DNA of 32,128 nucleotides from an uncultured bacterium (GCA_903921365.1 CAIXPS010000287.1:1-32128); one strand, 5' to 3'; shown: positions 17,743 to 25,998, numbered from the stretch's first letter. The notes: a model not told the origin generated them from the sequence alone. Made by a program: numbers and translations.

Positions 17743-17790
17743 GTGCCAGGCGTAAGTACAAGTTACACCTGGCACGTACCAAGGTGGTAC
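17743..17790. repeat. Two adjacent palindromes between Gfo/Idh and activase genes
   Basis: GTGCCAGGCGTAAGT (17743-17757) pairs with AGTTACACCTGGCAC (17761-17775) with two mismatches. It is followed directly by GTACCAAGGTGGTAC (17776-17790), another palindrome. It lies between the oxidoreductase stop (17814) and the activase start (17628) and could act as a terminator, processing site or operator. Too little is visible to choose. Confidence 0.55.
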
Positions 17791-17813
17791 ATTTGTCATG
17801 ACTAAGCGGCGCT

Positions 17814-18998
17814 TTAGAAATTCACCTCTTGAAAGGTATGTGTGCGCGCGCTTTCCTTCGCCTTCAGGCACATCAACACGCTCAGGAGACCAGCCTGCAG
17901 GGGCGCAACCGATACACCGCTGCCAGGGTTGCGGATGATGTCGAGATAGCTTTGAACGAGCACCAGGTCGCCGCCGCCATGTGACATGGCTTTGCTGTCG
18001 ATTTTGTGAGTTTCCACACGCGGCGTGTGGTGCATAAAGACCTTCAGCTCGTCGGTATACCAGTCGAATTGCACAGTGCCCTTGTAGCCGATCAGTGTGG
18101 CGCCACGAGTTGCGGCTCCTTTGCGCGCGTAGAAATTCTGCGAGTATGAGACGTGCATGCCGCTCTCGTACTGGATAAGTGCACTACCGGAATCCTCGTT
18201 GCCCGTGTCCACACCGAAGGAACACAGATAAGTCGGAAAGGGCAGTTCGTCGATGCGGCTGGTCTCCGCGCTATGCAGAAACAGGTTTCGAGGACTTTCC
18301 GGGCATGTCTCCTGCTCTGGGCACTCCAAACAAGCGAGCCCGGCTGGATGAGTCCCTTTGAAAACCTGTTTAGAGGTTATGGCCGATATCCAGGTGGGCT
18401 GGGTTCCAAGCAGGTAGTTGATGTAATCGAAATCGTGCGTAGCCTTCTGCAAAAACAGTCCGCCGGTCTCAGCCTCATCGCGATACCAGTTGTGATAGTA
18501 AACACCGCCATACGGCACATTGTTGTAGGCTTGCACGTGCTCTACTGTGCCGATCTGCCCGGAATCGATGATCTCCCTGGCGAGTTGCACGAGCGGCGTG
18601 ACCCTGAGCGGGAAAGACACGACAACTTTGCTACTGCTATTTTCTCCCGCAGTCTTCAGCGCGATTAAATCGGCCATGTTGGTCGCCACTGGTTTCTCAA
18701 GAAACAATGGTAAGTTGTGCGCCAGGACTTTGCAGCCCATCTGTGAGTGCAACGAACAGCGCGTCCCAACCAGCACGCCGTCCAGGGGCTCTGTTTCCAG
18801 CATCTGGTCAGCATCGGTATAAAAATGCACCTGGTCATGGTCCTCGCCCTGAGAGCCCTGCGCGCGCATCTGTGCCTTGATCGCATCATTTCTAACATCG
18901 GTAATCGCAACGAGACGCGTATCCGCTTTCAGGCTGGCAATCATCTTCAGAATGCCCTGTATGCGCCCGCCATAACCGATCACACCTAGCTTAATCAT
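17814..18998 (-). CDS. Gfo/Idh/MocA-family oxidoreductase
   Basis: A NAD(P)-dependent sugar or cyclitol oxidoreductase of 394 aa. The N-terminal Rossmann domain has GVIGYGGRIQG (5-15) and the family EKP motif at 101-103 (FLEKPVATN); a C-terminal alpha/beta domain follows. A Cys-rich insertion, CLECPEQETCPES, sits in the middle of the catalytic domain and could bind metal. A cofactor-stabilised 3-keto sugar intermediate is common in the family. The gene starts 19 bases after the mutarotase-like gene with GGAGG before the ATG, so it is the third gene of the minus-strand operon. Substrate unknown. Confidence 0.9.
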   Translation of the reverse strand: MIKLGVIGYGGRIQGILKMIASLKADTRLVAITDVRNDAIKAQMRAQGSQGEDHDQVHFYTDADQMLETEPLDGVLVGTRCSLHSQMGCKVLAHNLPLFLEKPVATNMADLIALKTAGENSSSKVVVSFPLRVTPLVQLAREIIDSGQIGTVEHVQAYNNVPYGGVYYHNWYRDEAETGGLFLQKATHDFDYINYLLGTQPTWISAITSKQVFKGTHPAGLACLECPEQETCPESPRNLFLHSAETSRIDELPFPTYLCSFGVDTGNEDSGSALIQYESGMHVSYSQNFYARKGAATRGATLIGYKGTVQFDWYTDELKVFMHHTPRVETHKIDSKAMSHGGGDLVLVQSYLDIIRNPGSGVSVAPLQAGLLSVLMCLKAKESARTHTFQEVNF

Positions 18999-19017
18999 TC
19001 AATCCTCCATTCACTAA

Positions 19018-19866
19018 TTAGAGATCGTATGTAACCGTCCAGGCAGTTTCATCACCCGGCGCAACGTCAGTCTGGAGATAAGGTTCGAACGAGAATGTGT
19101 TTTTATTCCCCCAGATCGGGAAGTATGACGGCGAGTAACTGAACGAAGCCGCAATCAACCCCAGTTTGGGATGTTTTTGTAATACGGTTAGGGGTTGTCC
19201 ATTCTGGAAATCGAGTTCCTGGAAGTAACCGCGGCCCCATGGGAGATTCTTCTGTTTGATGAAGCCATTGGGCAATAGCTCGTAACCAGGGTTGTCAGGC
19301 AGGTTGACATGCAAGGCGGCGTTGCATTTGCAGGCCTCGCCGGTTTCATAATGAGGAAAGAAGGGGTGGGGGAACCAGTTGATCGGCACGACATCCTGGC
19401 CTGTGTTCTTCAGCCTCGTCTCAGAGATCAGGCTGCGGCCACAGAGTCGCACAATGCGTGTAAGACCGAATGCCCAGCCCAGGAAGGACTGCTGCGTCTC
19501 AAACATAAGGGCGTCTGTGGTTTCTGTGACTTGCCACTGACAGAAGTCAATCACCCCCGCCGGCGCTCCGTGTCCTGGCAGCTTCCCCTCTGCTTTGCTT
19601 ACCCGGCCAATTCCAATTCCGAGTTCCGCTGGATTTGCTGTATCGACAATATCTGCCAGGTGCGTGCGGAAAGAGTCCGGGATGCCCTGGCCGTCAAACC
19701 AGTTAAAGCTGAACGGATAAGTCGGGCCGGACAAAAGATCGCCACAACGCTGGTCTGTGATTTGAAAGATATAACCGCCGGTGCAGTACCGCGCGCCAAA
19801 ACGCGCCTGGTCCGCGACGGGATCGAGGATGGCAACCAACAAGTGTGCATTACTTAGTGACAACAT
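19018..19866 (-). CDS. Galactose mutarotase-like (aldose epimerase fold) protein
   Basis: A 282-aa protein whose strand-rich pattern fits the galactose mutarotase-like superfamily: a conserved Trp-Phe-Pro-His region (INWFPHPFFPHY) and a C-terminal NTFSFEPYLQTDVAPG segment similar to the end of aldose 1-epimerases. It is probably an anomer epimerase or a non-catalytic sugar-binding relative. Its start codon overlaps the stop of the upstream ThuA-Gfo/Idh gene by one base (TAATG), showing translational coupling. No signal peptide, so cytoplasmic. Subfamily assignment is uncertain. Confidence 0.72.
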   Translation of the reverse strand: MLSLSNAHLLVAILDPVADQARFGARYCTGGYIFQITDQRCGDLLSGPTYPFSFNWFDGQGIPDSFRTHLADIVDTANPAELGIGIGRVSKAEGKLPGHGAPAGVIDFCQWQVTETTDALMFETQQSFLGWAFGLTRIVRLCGRSLISETRLKNTGQDVVPINWFPHPFFPHYETGEACKCNAALHVNLPDNPGYELLPNGFIKQKNLPWGRGYFQELDFQNGQPLTVLQKHPKLGLIAASFSYSPSYFPIWGNKNTFSFEPYLQTDVAPGDETAWTVTYDL

Positions 19867-21518
19867 TATTCACATCCTGCGGCAACTGAAACGCTATGCC
19901 CAAGCGCCGAACTGCGTTGCGCGGCATCGATGACGCCGATCACACGGCGCGCCTGTTCGGGTTTGACGATCAGCTCTTCACCCATCAGCAGGTGATCAGC
20001 CACATTTCGGTAGTACTGTACGCTGCCATAGCTGGGCAGCAGGACCTTGACCTTGCTTTCCTGGCGGATGCCGTTCGCGACGGTGACAAGCTCGATCTCG
20101 TCTTTCCAGTCTGCGCGAATCGCGCCTTTCGTGCCGAGGATAAGCCACTTGGGCCGGCTGATCGCCGCGATGCTTGATGTCCAGTAGTCCGCAGTGACGC
20201 CGTTCTCAAACCGAATCCACGCCTCGCCATGATCTTCATTGCTGACCGCGTTCCAAACCCGTTTCTGAAAGTCGCCAGTGACCTGCGTGATGCGTGACGG
20301 CGTCAGGTTGAGAATCCAATCGATGAAGTGGGCGCCCCAGTCGTACATCACGCCTCCGCTGATCGCCTTATCCGAGCGCCACCAGAAACCGGGATGACCG
20401 TAGCTGCCGCCGCCGGCTTCGATGTGGAAGATGTCGCCGATCAGACCGCGCGCAAGGATGTCATGGATGGTCAGGTAGTCGCCATCCCAGCGACGATTGT
20501 GGAACAGGCTCAGCATAAGGTGTTTATTTCGCGCCGTTTCGATCATGCTGTTGGCTTCTTCGATCGTGATACAGAACGGCTTCTCGATCACCACATTCTT
20601 TCCCGCGTTCAGGCACTGCAATGCCGTCGGCGCGTGCAAATTGTGGGGCAATATGTCGACGATGAGATCGAGGTCGGGCATCGCCAGCATGTCATCCAGC
20701 TTCGTGAAATATCCCTGGAGATTCGGCATCTCCTGTCTGGCCGATTCAACACGCGCCGGGCTTGCGTCGCACATGGCTACTGTTGACATTCCGGGCGTGT
20801 CGTTGATCCAGCCACCATGACCCTTGCCCATATTGAACGCGGGGCCGTATCCCAGCAATCCACAGCGAATCGTCCGATCGGGAAGTTGGGCGCCCGTTGA
20901 CCAGGCAATAGCCCGCACCAGCAGTTTGTGAAACTCGGGGTGCCGCCACGCCTCTTTTGTATGGCCATTTGCCAGATACACAACCTTCCCGGCGCCATAG
21001 TCGCGCGCGTAGACCATCGGTATCTGCTTGCCTTGCCAGGTGGTATGCGCGAGAACCGCGCACTTCGACGGGTCAAAGTTCTGGAGCTGGTACATCTCGT
21101 CGTAGACGGAGAACTCAGGCACGCGCACCGTCAGATAGTGGCTCTTGTCTGCAACAACCACCTTGAACTCATGATGTTCGGGGTGCGTCAGGAACTCGCC
21201 ATTGAGCATATCGACAAATGCGCGACTGCCTCGGAAGCTGTCCGCTGCGGCATGGATGCCTACAAACCCGCCGCCGTTGCGCACGAAGCTGAGTAAGCCA
21301 TTTTCACGTTCGGGCGTCAAATCATCGTGGAAACCCGTGGTGTAGAGAACCACCGCGGCATAAGCGTCATTCGTTAGACGCGTAAATGCGTCGAGGTCGG
21401 TTGTCATTTCCAGTTCGAACCGTCCGCCTTCGGCTTTCAGCAAACCATCGATGACTTTACCGCCGGCAGCTGTGGGGTGAAACTCCGGGCCGCCGTAAAC
21501 ATAGAGAACCTTCTTCAT
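19866..21518 (-). CDS. ThuA domain fused to Gfo/Idh oxidoreductase
   Basis: A two-domain protein of 550 aa. Residues 1-207 are a ThuA-like, class I glutaminase-fold domain (VLYVYGGPEFHP; GGGFVGIHAAADSFRG; PEHHEFKV; VYLANGHTKEAW). Residues about 217-550 are a Gfo/Idh/MocA oxidoreductase with CGLLGYGPAFNMG and the EKP motif (VVIEKPFC). ThuA and Gfo/Idh genes are often neighbours in sugar clusters, and ThuA-type proteins have been linked to 3-keto-disaccharide metabolism, so the fusion suggests sequential steps on one oxidised sugar. ATG 21518 is chosen because AGGAAGGA abuts the alternative ATG at 21530 too closely. First gene of the minus-strand operon, divergent from the GH32 operon. Confidence 0.9.
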   Translation of the reverse strand: MKKVLYVYGGPEFHPTAAGGKVIDGLLKAEGGRFELEMTTDLDAFTRLTNDAYAAVVLYTTGFHDDLTPERENGLLSFVRNGGGFVGIHAAADSFRGSRAFVDMLNGEFLTHPEHHEFKVVVADKSHYLTVRVPEFSVYDEMYQLQNFDPSKCAVLAHTTWQGKQIPMVYARDYGAGKVVYLANGHTKEAWRHPEFHKLLVRAIAWSTGAQLPDRTIRCGLLGYGPAFNMGKGHGGWINDTPGMSTVAMCDASPARVESARQEMPNLQGYFTKLDDMLAMPDLDLIVDILPHNLHAPTALQCLNAGKNVVIEKPFCITIEEANSMIETARNKHLMLSLFHNRRWDGDYLTIHDILARGLIGDIFHIEAGGGSYGHPGFWWRSDKAISGGVMYDWGAHFIDWILNLTPSRITQVTGDFQKRVWNAVSNEDHGEAWIRFENGVTADYWTSSIAAISRPKWLILGTKGAIRADWKDEIELVTVANGIRQESKVKVLLPSYGSVQYYRNVADHLLMGEELIVKPEQARRVIGVIDAAQRSSALGHSVSVAAGCE

Positions 21519-21546
21519 CTTTAGCACCATTCCTTCCTAAAGGACT

Positions 21547-21573
21547 CCAGGCGACTCCAAACAGTGCGCCTGG
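21547..21573. promoter_or_regulatory. Inverted repeat in the divergent promoter region
   Basis: CCAGGCG (21547-21553) and CGCCTGG (21567-21573) form a 7-pair stem, extended by ACT/AGT with one bulge. It lies in the 135-base gap between the two divergent sugar operons (starts at 21518 minus and 21654 plus). It is a plausible operator controlling both, or a hairpin in the minus-strand leader. No regulator gene is in the window. Confidence 0.45.
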
Positions 21574-21653
21574 TTATGAGTTAAATGTACACGGATTGGT
21601 TACAAGGTCAAGCGGGCGAAGTTGGGTTATAGTGGCGCTATCGGAGATGACAT

Positions 21654-23207
21654 ATGGCAGAAATTTTCTACAAGCCAACTGGCGCCTGGGCAGCCGACTT
21701 TATCCCGTTTTACAAAGACGGCAGATTTCGTTTGTTCTACCTGCAGGACTGGCGAAACATTCCTGAACATGGTGAAGGCACGCCGTGGTATCAGATCAGC
21801 ACGGATGATCTGGTTCACTTTGAAGAGCATGGTGAAATGCTTGCGCGCGGGACTAAAGACGAACAGGATCTATATGTGTTCACCGGATCGGTTATCGAGG
21901 AGTTGGGGCAGTCCCAAGGGCGCTTGGCGTCAAAGCAATCCCATGGGGACTCAAAGCAGTCCCATAGGGATTCCAAGCAATACCACATCTTCTATACCGG
22001 CCACAACCCCTACTTTCGGGCTCAAGGCAAACCCGAACAGGGCGTCATGCACGCTGTCAGCGACGATTTGCTGACCTGGCGCAAGATACCAGAGGATACT
22101 TTCTACGCGCCGCAGGCGCTTGGCGTCCAAGCAGTCGCGTATGAAATGCACGATTGGCGCGATCCGTTTGTATTCTGGAACCCGGACGCAGGGGAATACT
22201 GGATGCTGCTGGCGGCGCGCTCGAAGTCTGGCCCATCCAGGCGCAGAGGATGCACCGCCTTATGCGCTTCGCGCGATCTGAAACACTGGGAAGTAAGGGA
22301 CCCCCTGTATGCGCCCGGGCTGTATTACACGCACGAGTGCCCGGACTTATTCAAAATGGGGGAGTGGTGGTATCTCGTATTCTCTGAATTCAGTGAGCGT
22401 CTCGTGACCCGCTACCGAATGGCGCGCAGTCTGTCAGGGCCATGGCTGACGCCGCCGGATGATCAGTTCGACGGTCGCGCCTTCTATGCTGCCAAGACCA
22501 CGTCAGACGGATCAAGGCGCTATCTGTTCGGCTGGAACCCAACACGTGAGGGAAACAAGGACTACGGATCGTGGCACTGGGGCGGCAACCTCGTCGTTCA
22601 TGAGATCAACCAACGCCCGGATGGAACGCTCTCGGTGTGCGTTCCTGAGGCGGTGGATCGCGCATTTGGCATACCTACACCTGCAACGCTCCAGCCTGGG
22701 CTTGGAACCTGCACGGCCACTTCGAATGGAATTCGCTTGGATGGGACTGGAACCTTCGCTTGCGCGGTCGGCTCTGTCATGCCAGAGCAATGCAGGATCG
22801 ACGCCGAGATCGTAGTATCGGACGCAGCCCGATTCGCAGGCATCATGCTGCGGGTCAGTGACGACCTTGAGAAGGCATACTACATCCGCATCGAGCCGTC
22901 ACGCAACCGGCTCGTATTTGATATGTGGCCGCGACCCGGCGATGTCCCATTCATGCCTGAACTCGAACGACCGCTGGTTGCTTTGACGCCAAGCGCCCGT
23001 GGGACTGCTTTGAGTCCCGATCAAGCTGTCCTACCCGGACACCATGCTTACAAGTTGCAGGTTTACGTTGAAGGCACTGTGTGCGTGGTATATGTTAATG
23101 GCGAAGTCGCGATGAGCACGCGGCTCTACAACCTCCCGCAGGGTAAATGGGGCGTGTTTGTCGAAGACGGCGTTGCTGAGTTTCACCATGTGCAACACAC
23201 AATGTGA
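21654..23207 (+). CDS. GH32-like glycoside hydrolase with in-frame repeat insertions
   Basis: A 517-aa five-bladed beta-propeller glycosidase with a C-terminal beta-sandwich. The three GH32-type acidic motifs are visible: D15 in WAADFIPFY (nucleophile position), the DWRDPFVFW motif (about 167-175) and HECPDLF (about 225-231, acid/base Glu). Family members act on beta-fructosides and related sugars, but this branch is divergent. No signal peptide, so cytoplasmic. Two dispersed repeats are inserted in frame: residues 87-109, splitting what reads as VIEELGQ|YHIFYTGHN, and about 443-458 in a loop of the beta-sandwich. A possible decayed third lies at 22115-22136. GGAG lies 8 bases before ATG 21654. 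First gene of a four-gene overlapping operon. Confidence 0.85.
   Translation: MAEIFYKPTGAWAADFIPFYKDGRFRLFYLQDWRNIPEHGEGTPWYQISTDDLVHFEEHGEMLARGTKDEQDLYVFTGSVIEELGQSQGRLASKQSHGDSKQSHRDSKQYHIFYTGHNPYFRAQGKPEQGVMHAVSDDLLTWRKIPEDTFYAPQALGVQAVAYEMHDWRDPFVFWNPDAGEYWMLLAARSKSGPSRRRGCTALCASRDLKHWEVRDPLYAPGLYYTHECPDLFKMGEWWYLVFSEFSERLVTRYRMARSLSGPWLTPPDDQFDGRAFYAAKTTSDGSRRYLFGWNPTREGNKDYGSWHWGGNLVVHEINQRPDGTLSVCVPEAVDRAFGIPTPATLQPGLGTCTATSNGIRLDGTGTFACAVGSVMPEQCRIDAEIVVSDAARFAGIMLRVSDDLEKAYYIRIEPSRNRLVFDMWPRPGDVPFMPELERPLVALTPSARGTALSPDQAVLPGHHAYKLQVYVEGTVCVVYVNGEVAMSTRLYNLPQGKWGVFVEDGVAEFHHVQHTM
21912..21980 (-). repeat. In-frame palindromic dispersed repeat, 27+21+21 array, copy 2
   Basis: Exactly 69 bases (23 codons) made of one 27-base unit and two 21-base units head to tail, on the strand opposite to the gene. 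In the gene it is read as SQGRLASKQ, SHGDSKQ and SHRDSKQ. Removing it leaves VIEELGQYHIFYTGHNP, an uninterrupted beta-strand junction of the propeller, so the boundaries are unusually clear. Confidence 0.9.
22115..22136 (-). repeat. Possible decayed dispersed repeat unit, copy 3
   Basis: GGCGCTTGGCGTCCAAGC followed by AGTC matches the core of the 27-base unit with one substitution, in the same orientation as copy 2. It is read as ALGVQAV, just before the conserved HDWRDPF motif. The match is short and could be native sequence, so this call is tentative. Confidence 0.4.
22980..23027 (+). repeat. In-frame palindromic dispersed repeat, 27+21 array, copy 4
   Basis: A full 27-base unit (22980-23006, starting GCTTTGACGCCAAGC, ending CGTGGGACT) is followed by a 21-base unit whose second half has decayed (23007-23027). 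It has the opposite orientation to copy 2 in the same gene and is read in a different peptide register as ALTPSARGT and ALSPDQA. It lies between PELERPLV and VLPGHHAYKL, a surface loop of the C-terminal beta-sandwich. Confidence 0.88.
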
Positions 23208-24240
23208 CCAGCTTGTGCTGGCAGTGGATGGAGGCCAAACCCATTCAATGGCCGTGATTGCCCGCGCGGATGGCGTCGTGCTGGGCGCCGGTAAAGGCGG
23301 GCCCGCCAACCACTTTCTGGAGGAAGGTGGGCCGCAGCGATTCACATCCTCTATGCGGTCGTGCATCGAGGGCGCTTTTAACAGTGCTGGTTTGCAGCTC
23401 GGCCCTGTCTGTGCTTCTCACTATTGCCTGACTGGCGTGCATGAACAGATGGAACAGATACTGCAGGCGATTGCGCCAACGCCACCTCAGTCCCACGGGC
23501 GCTTGGCGTCAAAGCAGTCCCACGGGGACTCAAAGCAGTCAATTCAACCCGATCGGCTTGCGTCGTTATGGGGCGCCACACAGAAGCGACCGGCAGTGTT
23601 AATCCTGTCAGGAACAGGCTCGATTGCTTATGGCATCGCGACGACCGCCGCCAACAGCAAAGAGGCAGTTTCCGGAGGGTGGGGCTACGCTATGGGCGAC
23701 GAAGGCAGCGCTTCGTGGATCACCCCGCAAGCACTGTCGGCAGCCACTCGCGCAATAGATGGTTGTGGAGCAGCGACGATGCTCAGCAGCCAGATCCCCG
23801 CTTACTTTGGCGTTGAGACGCTTCACCAGCTTCATCCGTTGATTTATACGCACCAGATTGATCGCGTCAAGCTGGCTGAGATTGCCAGCGTTGTGAGTCG
23901 CTGCGCAGAGTTGGGTGATGCTGTGGCGATTGGAATACTGGCCGACGCTGCGCGCCACCTGGGCAACGCGGTAATCGCGGTGATCAGAGCACTCGGCCTG
24001 GAGGACAAACGCGTAATCGTAACCAGCGCCGGCGGCGTCTTCAAAGCCGGCGCGCTTCTTGTTGAGCCGATGATGCAAACTGTTCACGGTGTAAACTCGC
24101 TCGCGGAGTATGTTGCGCCACGGTATCCCCCAATCATCGGAGCGCTCCTCCTGGCGATACAATCCTGTGGAATGACGTTGACCGATTCAATCTACACAAA
24201 TATCGAGGCTACATCATCACTATGGACAAAGATCAAGTGA
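23188..24240 (+). CDS. BadF/BadG-type sugar kinase (NAGK-like)
   Basis: An ASKHA-fold kinase of 350 aa related to N-acetylglucosamine kinase. Motifs are LAVDGGQTHS (11-20, phosphate 1), LILSGTGSIAYG (138-149, phosphate 2), GGWGYAMGDEGS (163-174) and the adenosine motif VTSAGGVFKAG. It would phosphorylate an amino sugar such as GlcNAc or ManNAc, fitting the NanE gene that follows and overlaps it by 19 bases. ATG 23188 overlaps the GH32 gene by 20 bases; the ribosome-binding site is weak and translational coupling is likely. A 48-base dispersed repeat is inserted at residues 102-117, just before the strand leading to LASLWGA, where related kinases carry an active-site Asp, so its effect on activity deserves attention. 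Confidence 0.88.
   Translation: MCNTQCDQLVLAVDGGQTHSMAVIARADGVVLGAGKGGPANHFLEEGGPQRFTSSMRSCIEGAFNSAGLQLGPVCASHYCLTGVHEQMEQILQAIAPTPPQSHGRLASKQSHGDSKQSIQPDRLASLWGATQKRPAVLILSGTGSIAYGIATTAANSKEAVSGGWGYAMGDEGSASWITPQALSAATRAIDGCGAATMLSSQIPAYFGVETLHQLHPLIYTHQIDRVKLAEIASVVSRCAELGDAVAIGILADAARHLGNAVIAVIRALGLEDKRVIVTSAGGVFKAGALLVEPMMQTVHGVNSLAEYVAPRYPPIIGALLLAIQSCGMTLTDSIYTNIEATSSLWTKIK
23491..23538 (-). repeat. In-frame palindromic dispersed repeat, 27+21 array, copy 5
   Basis: Exactly 48 bases (16 codons): one 27-base and one 21-base unit on the strand opposite to the gene, read as SHGRLASKQSHGDSKQ. It is nearly identical to the first 48 bases of copy 2 in the neighbouring gene, with the same orientation and peptide register. 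It is the least decayed array in the window. Confidence 0.92.
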
Positions 24241-24935
24241 TACATAAGCTGAAAGGCGGCCTGATCGTTTCGTGTCAGGCTGGCCCGGAAAGCGCACTCC
24301 ATGGCCCGTTGTTTATGGGCGTCATGGCGCGTGAGGCCGAACGGGGTGGGGCGCGCGGGTTGCGCGTCGACGGCCCTGCGGATGTCGCTGCCGCGCGCCA
24401 GACGACACAACTGCCGATCATCGGCATCAACAAACGCAAGTATCCAGGCATTGAGTCGTATATCACTGTAACGTTCGAACTGGCGGAAGAAGTGATCGCT
24501 GCTGGCGCCGACTTGATCGCGATGGACGGCACTGGGCGCCCCTTGCCCGGCGGCGTCACGTTACAACAGTTGATCGGTCGCATCCATCAGGAGCTTGGCG
24601 TCCCAGTTATGGCTGATGTGTCGACGCTGGTGGAAGGCCTGGCCGCGGAGCAGGCAGGCGCAGACATCGTTGCAACCACCATGTCGGGATATACGGCGCA
24701 TAGCCGGCGGGCGATTCCATATACGCCCGATTTCGAGTTGATACGTGAGCTTGTTGCAAATGTCCATGTGCTGGTTATCGTTGAGGGTCGCGTGACGACC
24801 CCCGATCAGCTTGCGGAATGTTTTGCGCTCGGCGCACACGCAGTATGCATTGGCGGCGCGATAACAAATCCAACGAGTATCACAGAGCGATTTGTAAAGG
24901 CGATCCACGTCAGTCCCAAGGACAATCACGCATGA
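24222..24935 (+). CDS. nanE: N-acetylmannosamine-6-phosphate 2-epimerase
   Basis: A 237-aa TIM-barrel enzyme that converts ManNAc-6-phosphate to GlcNAc-6-phosphate in sialic acid and ManNAc breakdown. The catalytic Lys is K71 in IIGINKRKY and the catalytic Glu is E188 in IVEGRV. Other family marks are GLIVSCQA near the start, ADLIAMDGT, MADVST and CIGGAIT near the end. The length is normal. Its start lies 19 bases inside the kinase gene and its stop overlaps the next start (ATGA), so it is translated as part of the operon. With the kinase it gives a ManNAc to GlcNAc-6-P route; no sialic acid lyase (NanA) or GlcNAc-6-P deacetylase is in the window. Confidence 0.93.
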   Translation: MDKDQVIHKLKGGLIVSCQAGPESALHGPLFMGVMAREAERGGARGLRVDGPADVAAARQTTQLPIIGINKRKYPGIESYITVTFELAEEVIAAGADLIAMDGTGRPLPGGVTLQQLIGRIHQELGVPVMADVSTLVEGLAAEQAGADIVATTMSGYTAHSRRAIPYTPDFELIRELVANVHVLVIVEGRVTTPDQLAECFALGAHAVCIGGAITNPTSITERFVKAIHVSPKDNHA

Positions 24936-25996
24936 ACCACAAAGAGCGCATTGTTGCGGCAATTCGTCATGAGAAGGTTGATCGAATCCCAACCGATATC
25001 TGGGCAACCGGCGAGGTATGGGCGACGTTGCGCGCCTATTTCGGCGTCAGCGACAACATTGCTGTGTATGACCGGCTCGATATTGACGGCATCATCGGTA
25101 TCGCGCCGCCGTACATCGGGCCACCGTTAAAAGACGATGGCGATATTCACGAGAATGAATGGGGGATGGGCTATAGGGCGCAGCGCTATGGCATGGGCTC
25201 CTATGATGAACAGGTGCGCCATCCGCTGGCAGAAGCTGAAACGATTGAGGATATTGAGGCGTATGCGTGGCCTTCGCCCGACTGGTACGACTATTCGGCG
25301 TTGCCGGCGCTGGCGGCGCGCTATCCTGATCGCGCGATTGAATGCGGCTATACGGCTGTGTTTTATTATCACAATCTGTTGCGAGGACTCGAACAATCTC
25401 TGGTTGACCCGTTGTTGCAGCCCGAGTTTACCCACAGGATTATCCAGCACCTCTCGGACTTTTTCCATGAGTACCACCGGCGTTGTTTCGAGGCTACCAG
25501 GGGCTTAATCGTCACGACGCAGGTTACCGACGACTGGGGATCGCAGTATGGGCTGTTGACGAGTAAAGCCGTGTTTGAGCGGTTCTACAAACAAGCCACA
25601 CAACGGGCCATCGATCTCGCCAAGAGTTATGGGATCAGCGTGTTCCATCACGACGATGGCGATATGCGCCCCTTATTGCCGACCCTGGTCGCTATGGGCA
25701 TCGATATCTTGAATCCGGTGCAATGGCGCTGCGGCAATTGGAACCTGGCGCAACTCAAAGCCGAATACGGCGGCACGCCTGGCGTCTGCTTTCACAGCGC
25801 CGTTGACAATCAGGAAGTGCTGCCATTTGGAACGCCGGATCAAGTGCGCGAGCAAGTCAAAATGTTGATCGAGACACTCGCCAGCGACCAGACCGGCTTG
25901 ATCATCGGCCCATGCCACAATCTCCAGCCGGTCACGCCAATAGAGAATATCATCGCGTTGTACGAAGCGGCGCGGGACTACGGAACGTTCGTGTAA
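24932..25996 (+). CDS. Uroporphyrinogen decarboxylase-like (URO-D family) protein
   Basis: A 354-aa protein with the URO-D/methyltransferase fold. It begins NHKERIVAAIRHEKVDRIPTD, a typical opening for the family, and has FHHDDGDMRPLLP in the middle and IIGPCHNLQPVTPIENI near the end. This branch is not heme-synthesis HemE: it lacks the usual HemE N-terminal motifs and sits in a sugar operon. Relatives occur in many carbohydrate clusters without known function; some others are corrinoid-dependent methyltransferases. The start at 24932 overlaps the nanE stop by 4 bases. The gene ends only 2 bases from the convergent SDR gene. Confidence 0.85.
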   Translation: MNHKERIVAAIRHEKVDRIPTDIWATGEVWATLRAYFGVSDNIAVYDRLDIDGIIGIAPPYIGPPLKDDGDIHENEWGMGYRAQRYGMGSYDEQVRHPLAEAETIEDIEAYAWPSPDWYDYSALPALAARYPDRAIECGYTAVFYYHNLLRGLEQSLVDPLLQPEFTHRIIQHLSDFFHEYHRRCFEATRGLIVTTQVTDDWGSQYGLLTSKAVFERFYKQATQRAIDLAKSYGISVFHHDDGDMRPLLPTLVAMGIDILNPVQWRCGNWNLAQLKAEYGGTPGVCFHSAVDNQEVLPFGTPDQVREQVKMLIETLASDQTGLIIGPCHNLQPVTPIENIIALYEAARDYGTFV

Positions 25997-25998
25997 TC

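Noticed and set aside
21912-23538. Repeat arrays as a possible CRISPR
   Set aside because: Units are joined directly without unique spacers, lie in frame inside genes, and no cas gene is present.
24592-24606. GAGCTTGGCGTCCCAG in nanE as a repeat copy
   Set aside because: It encodes ELGVPVMAD, native NanE sequence, and matches the unit over too few bases.
24909-24922. CAGTCCCAAGG in the last codons of nanE as another repeat copy
   Set aside because: Only about ten bases match and the rest of the unit is absent; chance is likely.
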